64,000 nt of DNA, taken from positions 15,614,251-15,678,250 of the forward strand of contig NC_064042.1 in the NCBI RefSeq assembly GCF_932526225.1, written 5' to 3'. The notes under the pieces are model-generated. The model did not search any database, was not told the DNA's origin, and saw only the letters and a list, made by a program, of their open reading frames with translations. The stretch's first letter is position 1. Every line of letters starts with the position of its first letter. Shown here piece after piece: positions 21,201 through 36,200 of this stretch. This DNA comes from Nematostella vectensis (lineage: Eukaryota; Cnidaria; Anthozoa; Actiniaria; Edwardsiidae). The position numbers and the translations under genes are program-made.

Positions 21201-24200
21201 GATGACATTTGGAGAGCCACGTTCACATTGATAACATTTGAAGAGCCACGTTCAGATTGATAACATTTGGAGAGCCACGTTCAGACTGATACCATCTGGA
21301 GAGCCACGTTCAGATTGATAACATTTGGAGAGCCACGTTCAGATTGATAACATTTGGAGAGCCACGTGCAGATTGATAACATTTGGAGAGCCACGTTCAG
21401 ACTGATAACATTTGGAGAGCCACGTTCAGATTGATAACATTTGGAGAGCCACGTGCAGATTAATAACATTTGGAGAGCCACGTGCAGATTAATAACATTT
21501 GGAGAGCCACGTGCAGATCAATAACATTTGGAGAGCCACGTGCAGATTAATAACATTTGGAGAGCCACGTGCAGATTGATAACATTTGGAGAGCCACGTG
21601 CAGATTGATAACATTTGGAGAGCCACGTGCAGATTGATAACATTTGAAGAGCCACGTGCAGATTGATAACATTTGGAGAGCCACGTTCAGATTAATAACA
21701 TTTGGAGAGCCACGTGCAGATTGATAACATTTGAAGAGCCACGTTCAGATTGATAACATTTGGAGAGCCACGTGCGGATTGATAACATTTGGAGAGCCAC
21801 GTGCAGATTGATAACATTTGGAGAGCCACGTGCAGATTGATAACATTTGGAGAGCCACGTTTAGATTGATAACATTTGGGGAGCCACGTGCAGATTGATG
21901 ACATTTGAAGAGCCACGTGCAGATTGATAACATTTGGAGAGCCACGTGCAGATTGATAACATTTGGAGAGCCACGTTCAGATTGATAACATTTGGGGAAC
22001 CACGTGCAGATTGATAATATTTGAAGAGCCACGTGCAGATTGATAACATTTGAAGAGCCACGTTCAGATTGATAACATATGAAGAGACACGTGCAGATTG
22101 ATAACATTTGGAGAGCCACGTGCAGATTAATAACATTTGGAGAGCCACGTTCAGATTGATAACATATGAAGAGACACGTGCAGATTGATAACATTTGGAG
22201 AGCCACGTGCAGATTAATAACATTTGGGGAGCCACGTGCAGATTGATAACATTTGAAGAGCCACGTGCAGATTGATAACATTTGAAGAGCCACGTTCAGA
22301 TTGATAACATATGAAGAGCCACGTGCAGATTGATAACATTTGGAGAGCCACGTTCAGATTGATGACATTTGGATAGCCACGTGCAGATTTATAACATTTG
22401 AAGAGCCACGTGCAGATTGATAACATTTGGAGAACCACGTGCAGATTGATAACATTTGGAGAACCACGTGCAGATTGATAACATTTGAAGAGCCACGTTC
22501 AGATTAATAACATTTGGAGAGCCCATTCAGATTAATAACATTTGGAGAGCCACGTTCAGATTAATAACATTTGGAGAGCCACGTGCAGATTGATAACATT
22601 TGAAGAGCCACGTTCAGACTGATAACATTTGGAGAGCCACGTGCAGATTAATAACATTTGGAGAGCCACGTGCAGATCAATAACATTTGGAGAGCCACGT
22701 GCAGATTAATAACATTTGGAGAGCCACGTGCAGATTGATAACATTTGGAGAGCCACGTGCAGATTGATAACATTTGGAGAGCCACGTGCAGATTGATAAC
22801 ATTTGAAGAGCCACGTGCAGATTGATAACATTTGGAGAGCCACGTTCAGATTAATAACATTTGGAGAGCCACGTGCAGATTGATAACATTTGAAGAGCCA
22901 CGTTCAGATTGATAACATTTGGAGAGCCACGTGCGGATTGATAACATTTGGAGAGCCACGTGCAGATTGATAACATTTGGAGAGCCACGTGCAGATTGAT
23001 AACATTTGGAGAGCCACGTTTAGATTGATAACATTTGGGGAGCCACGTGCAGATTGATGACATTTGAAGAGCCACGTGCAGATTGATAACATTTGGAGAG
23101 CCACGTGCAGATTGATAACATTTGGAGAGCCACGTTCAGATTGATAACATTTGGGGAACCACGTGCAGATTGATAATATTTGAAGAGCCACGTGCAGATT
23201 GATAACATTTGAAGAGCCACGTTCAGATTGATAACATATGAAGAGACACGTGCAGATTGATAACATTTGGAGAGCCACGTGCAGATTAATAACATTTGGA
23301 GAGCCACGTTCAGATTGATAACATATGAAGAGACACGTGCAGATTGATAACATTTGGAGAGCCACGTGCAGATTAATAACATTTGGGGAGCCACGTGCAG
23401 ATTGATAACATTTGAAGAGCCACGTGCAGATTGATAACATTTGAAGAGCCACGTTCAGATTGATAACATATGAAGAGCCACGTGCAGATTGATAACATTT
23501 GGAGAGCCACGTTCAGATTGATGACATTTGGATAGCCACGTGCAGATTTATAACATTTGAAGAGCCACGTGCAGATTGATAACATTTGGAGAACCACGTG
23601 CAGATTGATAACATTTGGAGAACCACGTGCAGATTGATAACATTTGAAGAGCCACGTTCAGATTAATAACATTTGGAGAGCCCATTCAGATTAATAACAT
23701 TTGGAGAGCCACGTTCAGATTAATAACATTTGGAGAGCCACGTGCAGATTGATAACATTTGAAGAGCCACGTTCAGACTGATAACATCTGAAGAGCCACG
23801 TTCAGATTGATAACATTTGGAGAGCCACGTGCAGATTAATAACATTTGGAGAGCCACGTGCAGATTGATAACATTTGAAGAGCCACGTTCAGATTGATAA
23901 CATTTGGAGAGCCACGTGCGGATTGATAACATTTGGAGAGCCACGTGCAGATTGATAACATTTGGAGAGCCACGTGCAGATTGATAACATTTGGAGAGCC
24001 ACGTTTAGATTGATAACATTTGGAGAGCCACGTGCAGATTGATAACATTTGGAGAGCCACGTGCAGATTGATAACATTTGGAGAGCCACGTGCAGATTGA
24101 TAACATTTGGAGAGCCACGTTCAGATTGATAACATTTGGAGAGCCACGTGCAGATTGATAACATTTGGAGAGCCACGTGCAGATTGATAACATTTGGAGA

Positions 24201-27200
24201 GCCAGGTTCAGATTCATAACATTTGGAGAGCCACGTGCAGATTGATAACATTTGGAGAGCCACGTGCAGATTGATAACATTTGGAGAGCCACGTTCAGAT
24301 TGATAACATTTGGAGAGCCACGTTCACATTGATAACATTTGAAGAGCCACGTTCAGATTGATAACATTTGGAGAGCCACGTTCAGACTGATAACATCTGG
24401 AGAGCCACGTTCAGATTGATAACATTTGGAGAGCCACGTTCAGATTGATAACATTTGGAGAGCCACGTGCAGATTGATAACATTTGGAGAGCCACGTTCA
24501 GACTGATAACATTTGGAGAGCCACGTTCAGATTGATAACATTTGGAGAGCCACGTGCAGATTAATAACATTTGGAGAGCCACGTGCAGATTAATAACATT
24601 TGGAGAGCCACGTGCAGATCAATAACATTTGGAGAGCCACGTGCAGATTAATAACATTTGGAGAGCCACGTGCAGATTGATAACATTTGGAGAGCCACGT
24701 GCAGATTGATAACATTTGGAGAGCCACGTGCAGATTGATAACATTTGAAGAGCCACGTGCAGATTGATAACATTTGGAGAGCCACGTTCAGATTGATAAC
24801 ATTTGGAGAGCCACGTGCAGATTGATAACATTTTAAGAGCCACGTTCAGATTGATAACATTTGGAGAGCCACGTGCGGATTGATAACATTTGGAGAGCCA
24901 CGTGCAGATTGATAACATTTGGAGAGCCACGTGCAGATTGATAACATTTGGAGAGCCACGTTTAGATTGATAACATTTGGGGAGCCACGTGCAGATTGAT
25001 GACATTTGAAGAGCCACGTGCAGATTGATAACATTTGAAGAGCCACGTTCAGATTGATTACATATGAAGAGACACGTGCAGATTGATAACATTTGGAGAG
25101 CCACGTGCAGATTAATAACATTTGGAGAGCCACGTGCAGATTGATAACATTTGGAGAGCCACGTGCAGATTTATAACATTTGGAGAGCCAGGTTCAGATT
25201 CATAACATTTGGAGAGCCACGTGCAGATTGATAACATTTGGAGAGCCACGTGCAGATTGATAACATTTGGAGAGCCACGTTCAGATTGATAACATTTGGA
25301 GAGCCACGTGCAGATTTATACCATTTTGAGAGCCACGTTCAGATTGATAACATTTGGAGAGCCACGTGCAGATTGATAACATTTGGAGAACAACGTGCAG
25401 ATTGATAACATTTGGAGAACCACGTGCAGATTGATAACATTTGAAGAGCCACGTGCAGATTGATAACATTTGAAGAGCCACGTGCAGATTGATAACATTT
25501 GGAGAGCCACGTTCAGATTGATGACATTTGGAGAGCCACGTGCAGATTGATAACATTTGAAGAGCCACGTGCAGATTGATAACATTTGGAGAACCACGTG
25601 CAGATTGATAACATTTGGAGAACCACGTGCAGATTGATAACATTTGGAGAACCACGTGCAGATTGATAACATTTGAAGAGCCACGTTCAGATTTATAACA
25701 TTTGGAGAGCCTATTCAGATTAATAACATTTGGAGAGCCACGTTCAGATTGATAACATTTGGAGAGCCACGTGCAGATTGATAACATTTGAAGAGCCACG
25801 TTCAGACTGATAACATCTGAAGAGCCACGTTCAGATTGATAACATTTGGAGAGCCACGTGCAGATTAATAACATTTGGAGAGCCACGTGCAGATTGATAA
25901 CATTTGAAGAGCCACGTTCAGATTGATAACATTTGGAGAGCCACGTGCAGATTGATAACATTTGGAGAGCCACGTGCAGATTGATAACATTTGGAGAGCC
26001 ACGTTCAGATTGATAACATTTGCGGAGCCACGTGCAGATTGATAACATTTGGAGAACCACGTGCAGATTGATAACATTTGAAGAGCCACGTGCAGATTGA
26101 TAACATTTGAAGAGCCACGTTCAGATTGATAACATATGAAGAGACACGTGCGGATTGATAACATTTGGAGAGCCACGTGCAGATTAATAACATTTGGAGA
26201 GCCACGTGCAGATTGATAACATTTGGAGAGCCACGTGCAGATTGATAACATTTGGAGAGCCACGTTCAGATTGATAACATTTGGAGAGCCACGTGCAGAT
26301 TGATAACATTTGGAGAGCCACGTGCAGATTGATAACATTTGGAGAGCCACGTGCAGATTGATAACATTTGGAGAGCCACGTTCAGATTGATAACATTTGG
26401 GGAGCCCCGTGCAGATTGATAGCATTTGGAGAGCCACGTGCAGATTAATAACACTTGGAGAGCCACGTGCAGATTGATAACATTTGGAGAGCCACGTGCA
26501 GATTAATAACATTTGGAGAGACACGTGCAGATTGATAACATTTGGAGAGCCACGTGCAGATTGATAACATTTGGAGAGCCACGTTCAGATTGATGACATT
26601 TGGAGAGCCACGTTCACATTGATAACATTTGAAGAGCCACGTTCAGATTGATAACATTTGGAGAGCCACGTTCAGACTGATACCATCTGGAGAGCCACGT
26701 TCAGATTGATAACATTTGGAGAGCCACGTTCAGATTGATAACATTTGGAGAGCCACGTGCAGATTGATAACATTTGGAGAGCCACGTTCAGACTGATAAC
26801 ATTTGGAGAGCCACGTTCAGATTGATAACATTTGGAGAGCCACGTGCAGATTAATAACATTTGGAGAGCCACGTGCAGATTAATAACATTTGGAGAGCCA
26901 CGTGCAGATCAATAACATTTGGAGAGCCACGTGCAGATTAATAACATTTGGAGAGCCACGTGCAGATTGATAACATTTGGAGAGCCACGTGCAGATTGAT
27001 AACATTTGGAGAGCCACGTGCAGATTGATAACATTTGAAGAGCCACGTGCAGATTGATAACATTTGGAGAGCCACGTTCAGATTAATAACATTTGGAGAG
27101 CCACGTGCAGATTGATAACATTTGAAGAGCCACGTTCAGATTGATAACATTTGGAGAGCCACGTGCGGATTGATAACATTTGGAGAGCCACGTGCAGATT

Positions 27201-30200
27201 GATAACATTTGGAGAGCCACGTGCAGATTGATAACATTTGGAGAGCCACGTTTAGATTGATAACATTTGGGGAGCCACGTGCAGATTGATGACATTTGAA
27301 GAGCCACGTGCAGATTGATAACATTTGGAGAGCCACGTGCAGATTGATAACATTTGGAGAGCCACGTTCAGATTGATAACATTTGGGGAACCACGTGCAG
27401 ATTGATAATATTTGAAGAGCCACGTGCAGATTGATAACATTTGAAGAGCCACGTTCAGATTGATAACATATGAAGAGACACGTGCAGATTGATAACATTT
27501 GGAGAGCCACGTGCAGATTAATAACATTTGGAGAGCCACGTTCAGATTGATAACATATGAAGAGACACGTGCAGATTGATAACATTTGGAGAGCCACGTG
27601 CAGATTAATAACATTTGGGGAGCCACGTGCAGATTGATAACATTTGAAGAGCCACGTGCAGATTGATAACATTTGAAGAGCCACGTTCAGATTGATAACA
27701 TATGAAGAGCCACGTGCAGATTGATAACATTTGGAGAGCCACGTTCAGATTGATGACATTTGGATAGCCACGTGCAGATTTATAACATTTGAAGAGCCAC
27801 GTGCAGATTGATAACATTTGGAGAACCACGTGCAGATTGATAACATTTGGAGAACCACGTGCAGATTGATAACATTTGGAGAACCACGTGCAGATTGATA
27901 ACATTTGAAGAGCCACGTTCAGATTAATAACATTTGGAGAGCCCATTCAGATTAATAACATTTTGAGAGCCACGTTCAGATTAATAACATTTGGAGAGCC
28001 ACGTGCAGATTGATAACATTTGAAGAGCCACGTTCAGACTGATAACATCTGAAGAGCCACGTTCAGATTGATAACATTTGGAGAGCCACGTGCAGATTAA
28101 TAACATTTGGAGAGCCACGTGCAGATTGATAACATTTGAAGAGCCACGTTCAGATTGATAACATTTGGAGAGCCACGTGCGGATTGATAACATTTGGAGA
28201 GCCACGTGCAGATTGATAACATTTGGAGAGCCACGTGCAGATTGATAACATTTGGAGAGCCACGTTTAGATTGATAACATTTGGGGAGCCACGTGCAGAT
28301 TGATGACATTTGAAGAGCCACGTGCAGATTTATAACATTTGGAGAGCCACGTTCAGATTGATAACATTTGGAGAGCCACGTGCAGATTGATAACATTTGG
28401 AGAGCCACGTGCAGATTGATAACATTTGGAGAGCCACGTTCAGATTGATAACATTTGGGGAGCCACGTGCAGATTGATAATATTTGAAGAGCCACGTGCA
28501 GATTGATAACATTTGAAGAGCCACGTTCAGATTGATAACATATGAAGAGACACGTGCAGATTGATAACATTTGGAGAGCTACGTGCAGATTAATAACATT
28601 TGGAGAGCCACGTGCAGATTGATAACATCTGGAGAGCCACGTGCAGATTGATAACATTTGGAGAGCCACGTTCAGATTGATGACATTTGGAGAGCCACGT
28701 GCAGACTGATAACATTTGGAGAGCCACGTGCAGATTGATAACATTTGGAGAGCCACGTGCAGATTAATAACATTTGGAGAGCCACGTTCAGACTAATAAC
28801 ATTTGGAGAGCCACGTTCAGATTGATGACATTAGAACAAAATACTATTGATTTTTCCAAAGATAAACTTGCATTAGACATTTTAATACCCCAATCTAGAT
28901 TTAGTCACAGTAAAAAAATGTTTTCAGAGAAGCCATCAAGAAATCCAGCGAGCTCGCAAAATCGTTAAACACACCAATAACTTATTCAGTTCTTTCACGA
29001 GTTTCATGGCCACAAAATATTCCCAGGATTAGGACTAATCTTTCCTAATACTTGACTTTCAACCATTGTCGGGCATGCGCCATACGAGTCCCGCTTCACG
29101 GGCCACATACTGCAGGCTCACAAAAAGTAGAAGTCGACCCAGTCTCTTCTTGATTGCGATATCAGTGGCCTGGATACGTAGCAGAGCATTGGGAAAGTCT
29201 GTACACGGGATAGCTCTCAGGAAACTGAAATTTGAGTCCTATTTAGAAAGCGAAAGAGTCGAGAGTAAACAGAAGCGTGACCTTGCTTTCAGTAATCTAC
29301 GCTGTAGCTCGATATACAGTATACGTAGCGATATTCGAGTTGTACTTTGACAAAAATTAAAACTTTCTCCGAAAATCTATAAGCTTCTAAGACAAAAATG
29401 CTAGAATACGCAACAGCGTAGTTAATCTTCTTTCAAACAAATTTTCACTTGGGTTGAAACCATTCTCGTCAAAGAATATAAAATATTGTGTAAGAGCGAC
29501 AAATATCAGGATTTAGGGAAACGCTACAATAAGCAAAAGCTACCGCCACATATGGGGTCCACATTGAATACTGCTAGCCCTCATGCATCTATACCCTAGG
29601 CCCCAGGCTGAACTCTAGCCATTATAAACGAGCCCACATGCATCTATACCCTCGGCCCCAGGCTGAACTCTAGCCATTATAAACGAGCCCTCATGCATCT
29701 ATACCCTCGGCCCCAGGCTGAACTCTAGCCATTATAAACGAGCCCTCATGCATCTATACCCTTGGCCCCAGGCTGAACTCTAGCCATTATAAACGAGCCC
29801 TCATGCATCTATACCCTCGGCCCCAGGCTGAACTCTAGCCATTATAAACGAGCCCTCATGCATCTATACCCTTGGCCCCAGGCTGAACTCTAGCCATTAT
29901 AAACGAGCCCACATGCATCTATACCCTCGGCCTCAGGCTGAACTCTAGCCATTATAAACGAGCCCTCATGCATCTATACCCTCGGCCCCAGGCTGCACTC
30001 TAGCCATTATAAACGAGCCCTCATGCATCTATACCCTCGGCCCCAGGCTGAACTCTAGCCATTATAAACGAGCCCTCATGCATCTATACCCTCGGCCCCA
30101 GGCTGAACTCTAGCCATACAAACGAGCCCTCGTGCGTCTAAACCCTCGGCCCCAGGCTAAACTCTAGCCATTATAAACGAGCCCTCATGCATCTATACCC

Positions 30201-33200
30201 TAGGCCCCAGGCTGAACTCTAGCCATTATAAACGAGCCCACATGCATCTATACCCTAGGCCCCAGGCTGAACTCCAGCCATTATAAACGAGCCCTCATGC
30301 ATCTATACCCTCGGCCCCAGGCTGAACTCTAGCCATTATAAACGAGCCCTCAGGCATCTATACCCTCGGCCCCAGGCTGAACTCTAGCCATTATAAACGA
30401 GCCCTCAGGTATCTATACCCTCGGCCCCAGGCTGAACTCTAGCCATTATAAACGAGCCCCCATGCATCTATACCCTCGGCCCCAGGCTGAACTTTAATCT
30501 TTGCATGAGGGTCCCAAGCGTAACTTAGCTTGAGGTTCTTTCAGTGCTGGTAGGAAGGACGTTTTAAGGATAATTACACCTGACTAACCTTCCGCTTCTT
30601 TGTTTTGTCGACCTCAGCGTACACAGGAATGTCATCTTGCGCTTTTTTCTTCTTCTTCTTCGTCTTGTCGACGACAGCATAGGTCGGACCCTCGTCCTCG
30701 GCCCCATTCCCCTCGTTAGTCGCGGCCGTACGGTGGTCTGTGATGTCGTATGGATTTATCTCTTGTTGGCTCCTACGAGAAGCGACGAGAATCTCAATAA
30801 TAATAATTCAAGTGATGGGAATTCTGATTCGCTGTAGTAAAAACTAATAAAAAAACTGACTCAAATCTCACGAGCTTAGTAATAGAAACATAACTCAATT
30901 TTAAATAAAAACTAACAAACTTTGTAATAACTACCTGTAGTGGCTTGTATTACTAAAGCAGTTTACCATAAAATGGCGTGAAAGGGTAAAGAAACCCTCC
31001 AAGAGATGTTATTATTGACGAATTGCATATCAAGTTGAGAAAAAGGGTGAGAAAACCTTGCTATTACTTACTCGTTTCGTGGAGCACCACCTGAAATAAA
31101 AAGTCTACATCAGTAACAAACTTGGATGGTATGGATAATCACAAAGCATTATCAATTAAAGAGGCGATGTCTTGGGTTTTACGTGGGCCACGTTATTCAA
31201 AAGTCAGTCATCAGTGGACAGACGAAAGCTATCAATTAAAGGGGTAATGTCTTGGTTTTTACGTGGGCCACGTTATTCAAAAGTCAGTCATCAGTGGACC
31301 GGCGAAAGCTATCAATTAGAGGGGTAATGTCTTGGGTTTTACGTGGGCCACGTTATTCAAAGTTCAGCCATTAGTGGACAGACGAAACTGCTAGCCTGAT
31401 TAATCCCACATGATCCTGTTTTGTCATCTTATTCATTCGCCTACAATGAAGATACGCTGCAACTCTTATCGTGTCAAATAAAACAGTTTTCAAGTCCCAT
31501 ATAAGATGCTGGGAAATAAAATGCTGGGATGCCAAAGCTGATCAAAGCTCTAAGGGACCGATTATTATCTAAACAGAAAAACGGGGTGAGAAATTATGCA
31601 TTTTTTTCAGGTTCCACCTACTGATAGTCATAGTTTGGACGCCTACGTATCAAGGCCAGCCCTCTGGCAAAATTAAAATTCGAAAAATATACTTCCCCCC
31701 CCCCCCCCAATTTTGACCAATAAATTATTAAGTCAGTGCTCCCCGTTTTCCCGCTCAGATCCCCCCTCCCCTCCTCTTTGAAATTACGAACGGCCCCAAT
31801 GAGACCCCTCTCAAAGTTACCTGGCTTCTGCAGTCGTTTGCGTCGGAGCACGACAAAGATAATTCCCGCCACGAGCACCACGAGGATGACCCCGCCGACC
31901 GCACCCCCTATCGCCGCCATGTTGGACCCCCCGGGGCCTGCGCCACGCTCACCCGCATCGGGTTCTGAGAAAAGCGGTCAAACTGGATTAGATAAGCAAA
32001 GATGTAAAAGTAAATGTTCATCTGTTACAGATCTAAGATTATAATGGCTATTCTATGTTTGATCATCATCAACATCATCACCGTCACCACTGTCAAAATA
32101 ATCATCACTACCACCAGCCCACCATAATCAGCATTAATCACGTACTATTTGTGCTCATCTCGTTGACCTGCACCACGCGTGCTTTGGTATAATCCCTAGC
32201 GCTCTCTCCGTACTGGTTGTACGCGGTGACCAGGAAGCTGTAAGTCCTTCCTGGCTTCATGCCCTTGAATGTGTAGCTCAGCACTGAGAGGTCTGTGATG
32301 TTAGCGGTTTCAGTCCAGTCTGTCTTCTGGCCATCAGGGAAAGTCAACATGAAGTACACGATGTAGGCCTGGATGGCGCCACCGTTCTCGTCGGGTTTGC
32401 TCCATTCCAGGGTGATTTCCTCGCTTGTCGTAGTATTGTCAACAGGTTTGAGAAACGGTTGCGAGGGGGGTCCTATGAAAAATCAAATGATACTAAGATT
32501 ATGCTAAGACGTTAAGATCTTTGATAGACGTATAGAATGTGCTTAATCCCAGTTTTGTGTAAGGCCTTTGGTTATTTGATTTGACTGACCATGCCTTATT
32601 CACGATTTCAAACAATGTGCCCAATTGCATAACCATCTATGTCTCTATTTGCCTGGATGCCTGTTAGCCTATCAATCCTTCCTGCCTTGCTTGGTCTGCC
32701 TGGTTGTTCATCGTTTATTTTGTTTGTTGCAGACCGTCCTTCCGCCCACCTGTCCGTCTGTCTTTTTAATTTAGTTTTAAAATAATATATAAGTCTTATT
32801 TTTTTGCAAAAGTTACCTTGCTTTTTAGTTCGGATAATTTCCGTCCCAGCGTCGCCATAACCAACAACGTTCCGCGCGGTCACTTTTACAGTATACTCTG
32901 TATTCTTTGTAAGATCTGAGATGACAACTTGGCCCCCAGGCACCCCCTCACGGGGCGGTTTTGCAGGATCCACTTCCACCTTGTAGTCGATGACAGGGCT
33001 GCCGCCATCAGATGAAGGAGGGGCCCAGTTGACTTTGATGGATGACGCCTCGATATTTGACACCGTGATGATGGGAGGGCCTGGAGCGACTGCAAGTAAA
33101 AATTACTTTAACATTGAACTACGTATCACGCACAAAAATAGAAGACTTAAGTTACAAGCAGGGGATACACAAGGGAATAGCCAAGTCTTGGTTTACTTAC

Positions 33201-36200
33201 ACAATTGAGTGACGTAGATCAGGCGTTCCACGGACCCCAACAAGTTAGACGCCCGGCACTTGTACTGTCCATAGTCCCCTGCGTATTGAGTTGTTGTAAC
33301 TTGGAGCTGGCTGCCTCCGGAGATGGGGCTTACTCCAGCTGTGATTGGCTTACCGCCAGACTTGTACCACGTGATCTGAGGTGATGGTACACCTCTGGCA
33401 TTGCACTGCAGGCTCAGGTTTTTTCCACCCCAAGACGACGTGTTGGTAGTCGAAAACACCATCTCTGGTTTATCTGAATTAAAATACTGCTGTTACTACT
33501 TTACTTTTAGATGGGAATATTCTTTAAGTCTCTATAGTTTACATGATGCAAATTTTCAATGAAGAAGAAACATAGGCAAAGCATTTGTCATTTCTTCACA
33601 CAACAAAACCGACATTAAAATAAATAAAGAACAAAAAATTATTAATATTAAAACAGTTACTCATAAACTTATTATTGCTTTATTTAGAAAGCGAATGCTA
33701 CTGGACTACTTATTTTCTTATTCGACTTTAAGCGATCCATTAGCAGAGTTGTTTGTTAAACTGATATTAGATTGAAAAAGCTATTTGTCTTTGATATTCA
33801 TAGGTATTGAAGGAATCAATAACAGAGCTAGTGAGAGAATTTTCTCATGCTTTTAAAATAACTTATTACTTGTTCATTAGTTTACAATATTAAACGAACA
33901 ATTCAAGTTTGCAATCAGTGATTATGTATAAAAATTGACAGAAATAATATTAGCCTGCTGGTTCAGAAGAATGCATGCAGGCGTATTATTGGCTTAGAAA
34001 ATATGCACATGCGTCCTATTGTTGTCACACCCTCTTTGTGCCACACCCTGTTGGTAGGCTATCCACTTACAGTTGACGGTGACTTGTACCGTGGTTGTGT
34101 CACTCCCCATCTCATTAGTAGCTGTGCACATGTACGTCCCTGCCTCTGACCTGGTCATATTGTTTCTGTTATACACACTGGTCAGTGACACCACTACTCC
34201 ATCTCTAGACCACTTGTAGGTCGGCGCGGGGTAGCCGTCAGACTTACATGTCAGTTTAAGTAAGCCTGTGGTCTCGTTGACGGTTTGATCAGGAGGCTTG
34301 GGAAAAATGGATGGCTTGTCTGAAAATAAAAACCACAAGAGTTTCTTAGTTTATAGCTATATTTATCAAGGGAGAAAATGATGAAGCACTGTACAAGTTG
34401 CCCCTCCATATTAGTAGTGAAACTAATTGCTAAAGCCATAAATGACCAAAAAGGAAGTGAGGTACACTTAATGATTTATAAATGCTAAGGCAAGAATTTG
34501 AACAAAATGGAATTATTTAGAACAATTATCTTATTAAAAAGTTGAGAATCTAAACATGCTGAAGTCTGTGGGTAGGGTTGTGTATTTGTTAAAATCATCA
34601 TTTTGTCAAGGATGCAGAAATAAAACCGAGCGTTGTGGATAACATAATAAAACCAACTTACATACAATTTGATTATTGGCTTTACACCAAAACATGAATT
34701 TGAATCTTGACAATTACCCTATATCATCAATGACATATAGAGCACTTACATTTGACATCATAGAGCCCTTACATTTGACATCATAGAGCACTCACATTTG
34801 ACACCATAGAGCACTTACATCAGACATCATAGAGCACTTACATTTGACATCATAGAGCACTTACATTTGACATCATAGAGCACCTACATTTGACATCATA
34901 GAGCACTTACATTTGACATCATAGAGCACTTACATTTGACATCATAGAGCACTTACATTTGACATCATAGAGCACTTACATTTGACATCATAGAGCACTT
35001 ACATTTGACATCTTAGAGCACTTACATTTGACATCATAGAGCACTTACATTTGACATCATAGAGCACTTACATTTGACATCATAGAGCACTTACATTTGA
35101 CATCATAGAGCACTTACATTTGACATCATAGAGCACTTACATTTGACATCATAGAGCACTTACATTTGACATTATAGAGCACTTACATTTGACATCATAG
35201 AGCACTTACATTTGACATCATAGAGCACTTACATTTGACATCATAGAGCACTTACATTTGACATCATAGAGCACTTACATTTGACATCATAGAGCACTTA
35301 CATTTGACATCATAGAGCACTTACATTTGACATCATAGAGCTCTTACATTTGGCATCATAGAGCACTTACATTTGACATCATAGAGCACTTACATTTGAC
35401 ATCATAGAGCATACATTTGGCATCATAGAGCACTTACATTTGACATCATAGAGCACTTACATTTGACATCATAGAGCACTTACATTTGACATCATAGAGC
35501 ACTTACATTTGACATCATAGAGCACTTACATTTGACATCATAGAGCACTTACATTTGACATCATAGAGCACTTACATTTGACATCATAGAGTACTTACAT
35601 TTGACATCATAGAGCACTTACATTTGACATCATAGAGCACTTACATTTGACATCATAGAGCACTTACATTTGACATCATAGAGCACTTACATTTGACATC
35701 ATAGAGCACTTACATTTGGCATCATAGAGCACTTACATTTGACCATGACATAAGTGGATTCTGTTCTTGTCTGTGTGTTTCCAGTGACGGTGTTTACTGC
35801 AGTACAGACATATTGTCCAGTGTCTGCCTTTGTGGCACCAGCTTTAGTAAAGACGTTACCACCGGTGCTATGTCCAGATCCTGCCTTTGACCAGGAAACA
35901 CTTGGTGTCGGGTTACCAGCCACTGCGCATGTCAGGGTGATGGTCTCCCCAGCTCTCACTGTGGTGTTCTGTATTGGAGTAATCTTTGGTGGATCTGGAA
36001 AATCAAACAAAGTATATCCCCATTTCCAATCAGAGTTACAAGGGTCAGGGCCAGCCTTAAAATGAAATCAAAAATTTGTTAATTGAATGCTTTTCATACC
36101 TGACTATCTTAAAAAATCGTCAGCAAGAAAAAATCTTCACAACTTGAGTTGTAGCTGGTCCGAGATAGCCAAAGAATTCCTTCTCGAAAACCACGAAAGA

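Noticed and set aside
15744-28756. Dozens of minus-strand ORFs of 60-260 codons with a 29-residue period
   Set aside because: They are the 29-bp array read through successive frames; all frames are open only because the unit lacks stops.
15470-28835. CRISPR-like array (29-bp repeats)
   Set aside because: Units are head to tail with no unique spacers, in a eukaryotic intron.
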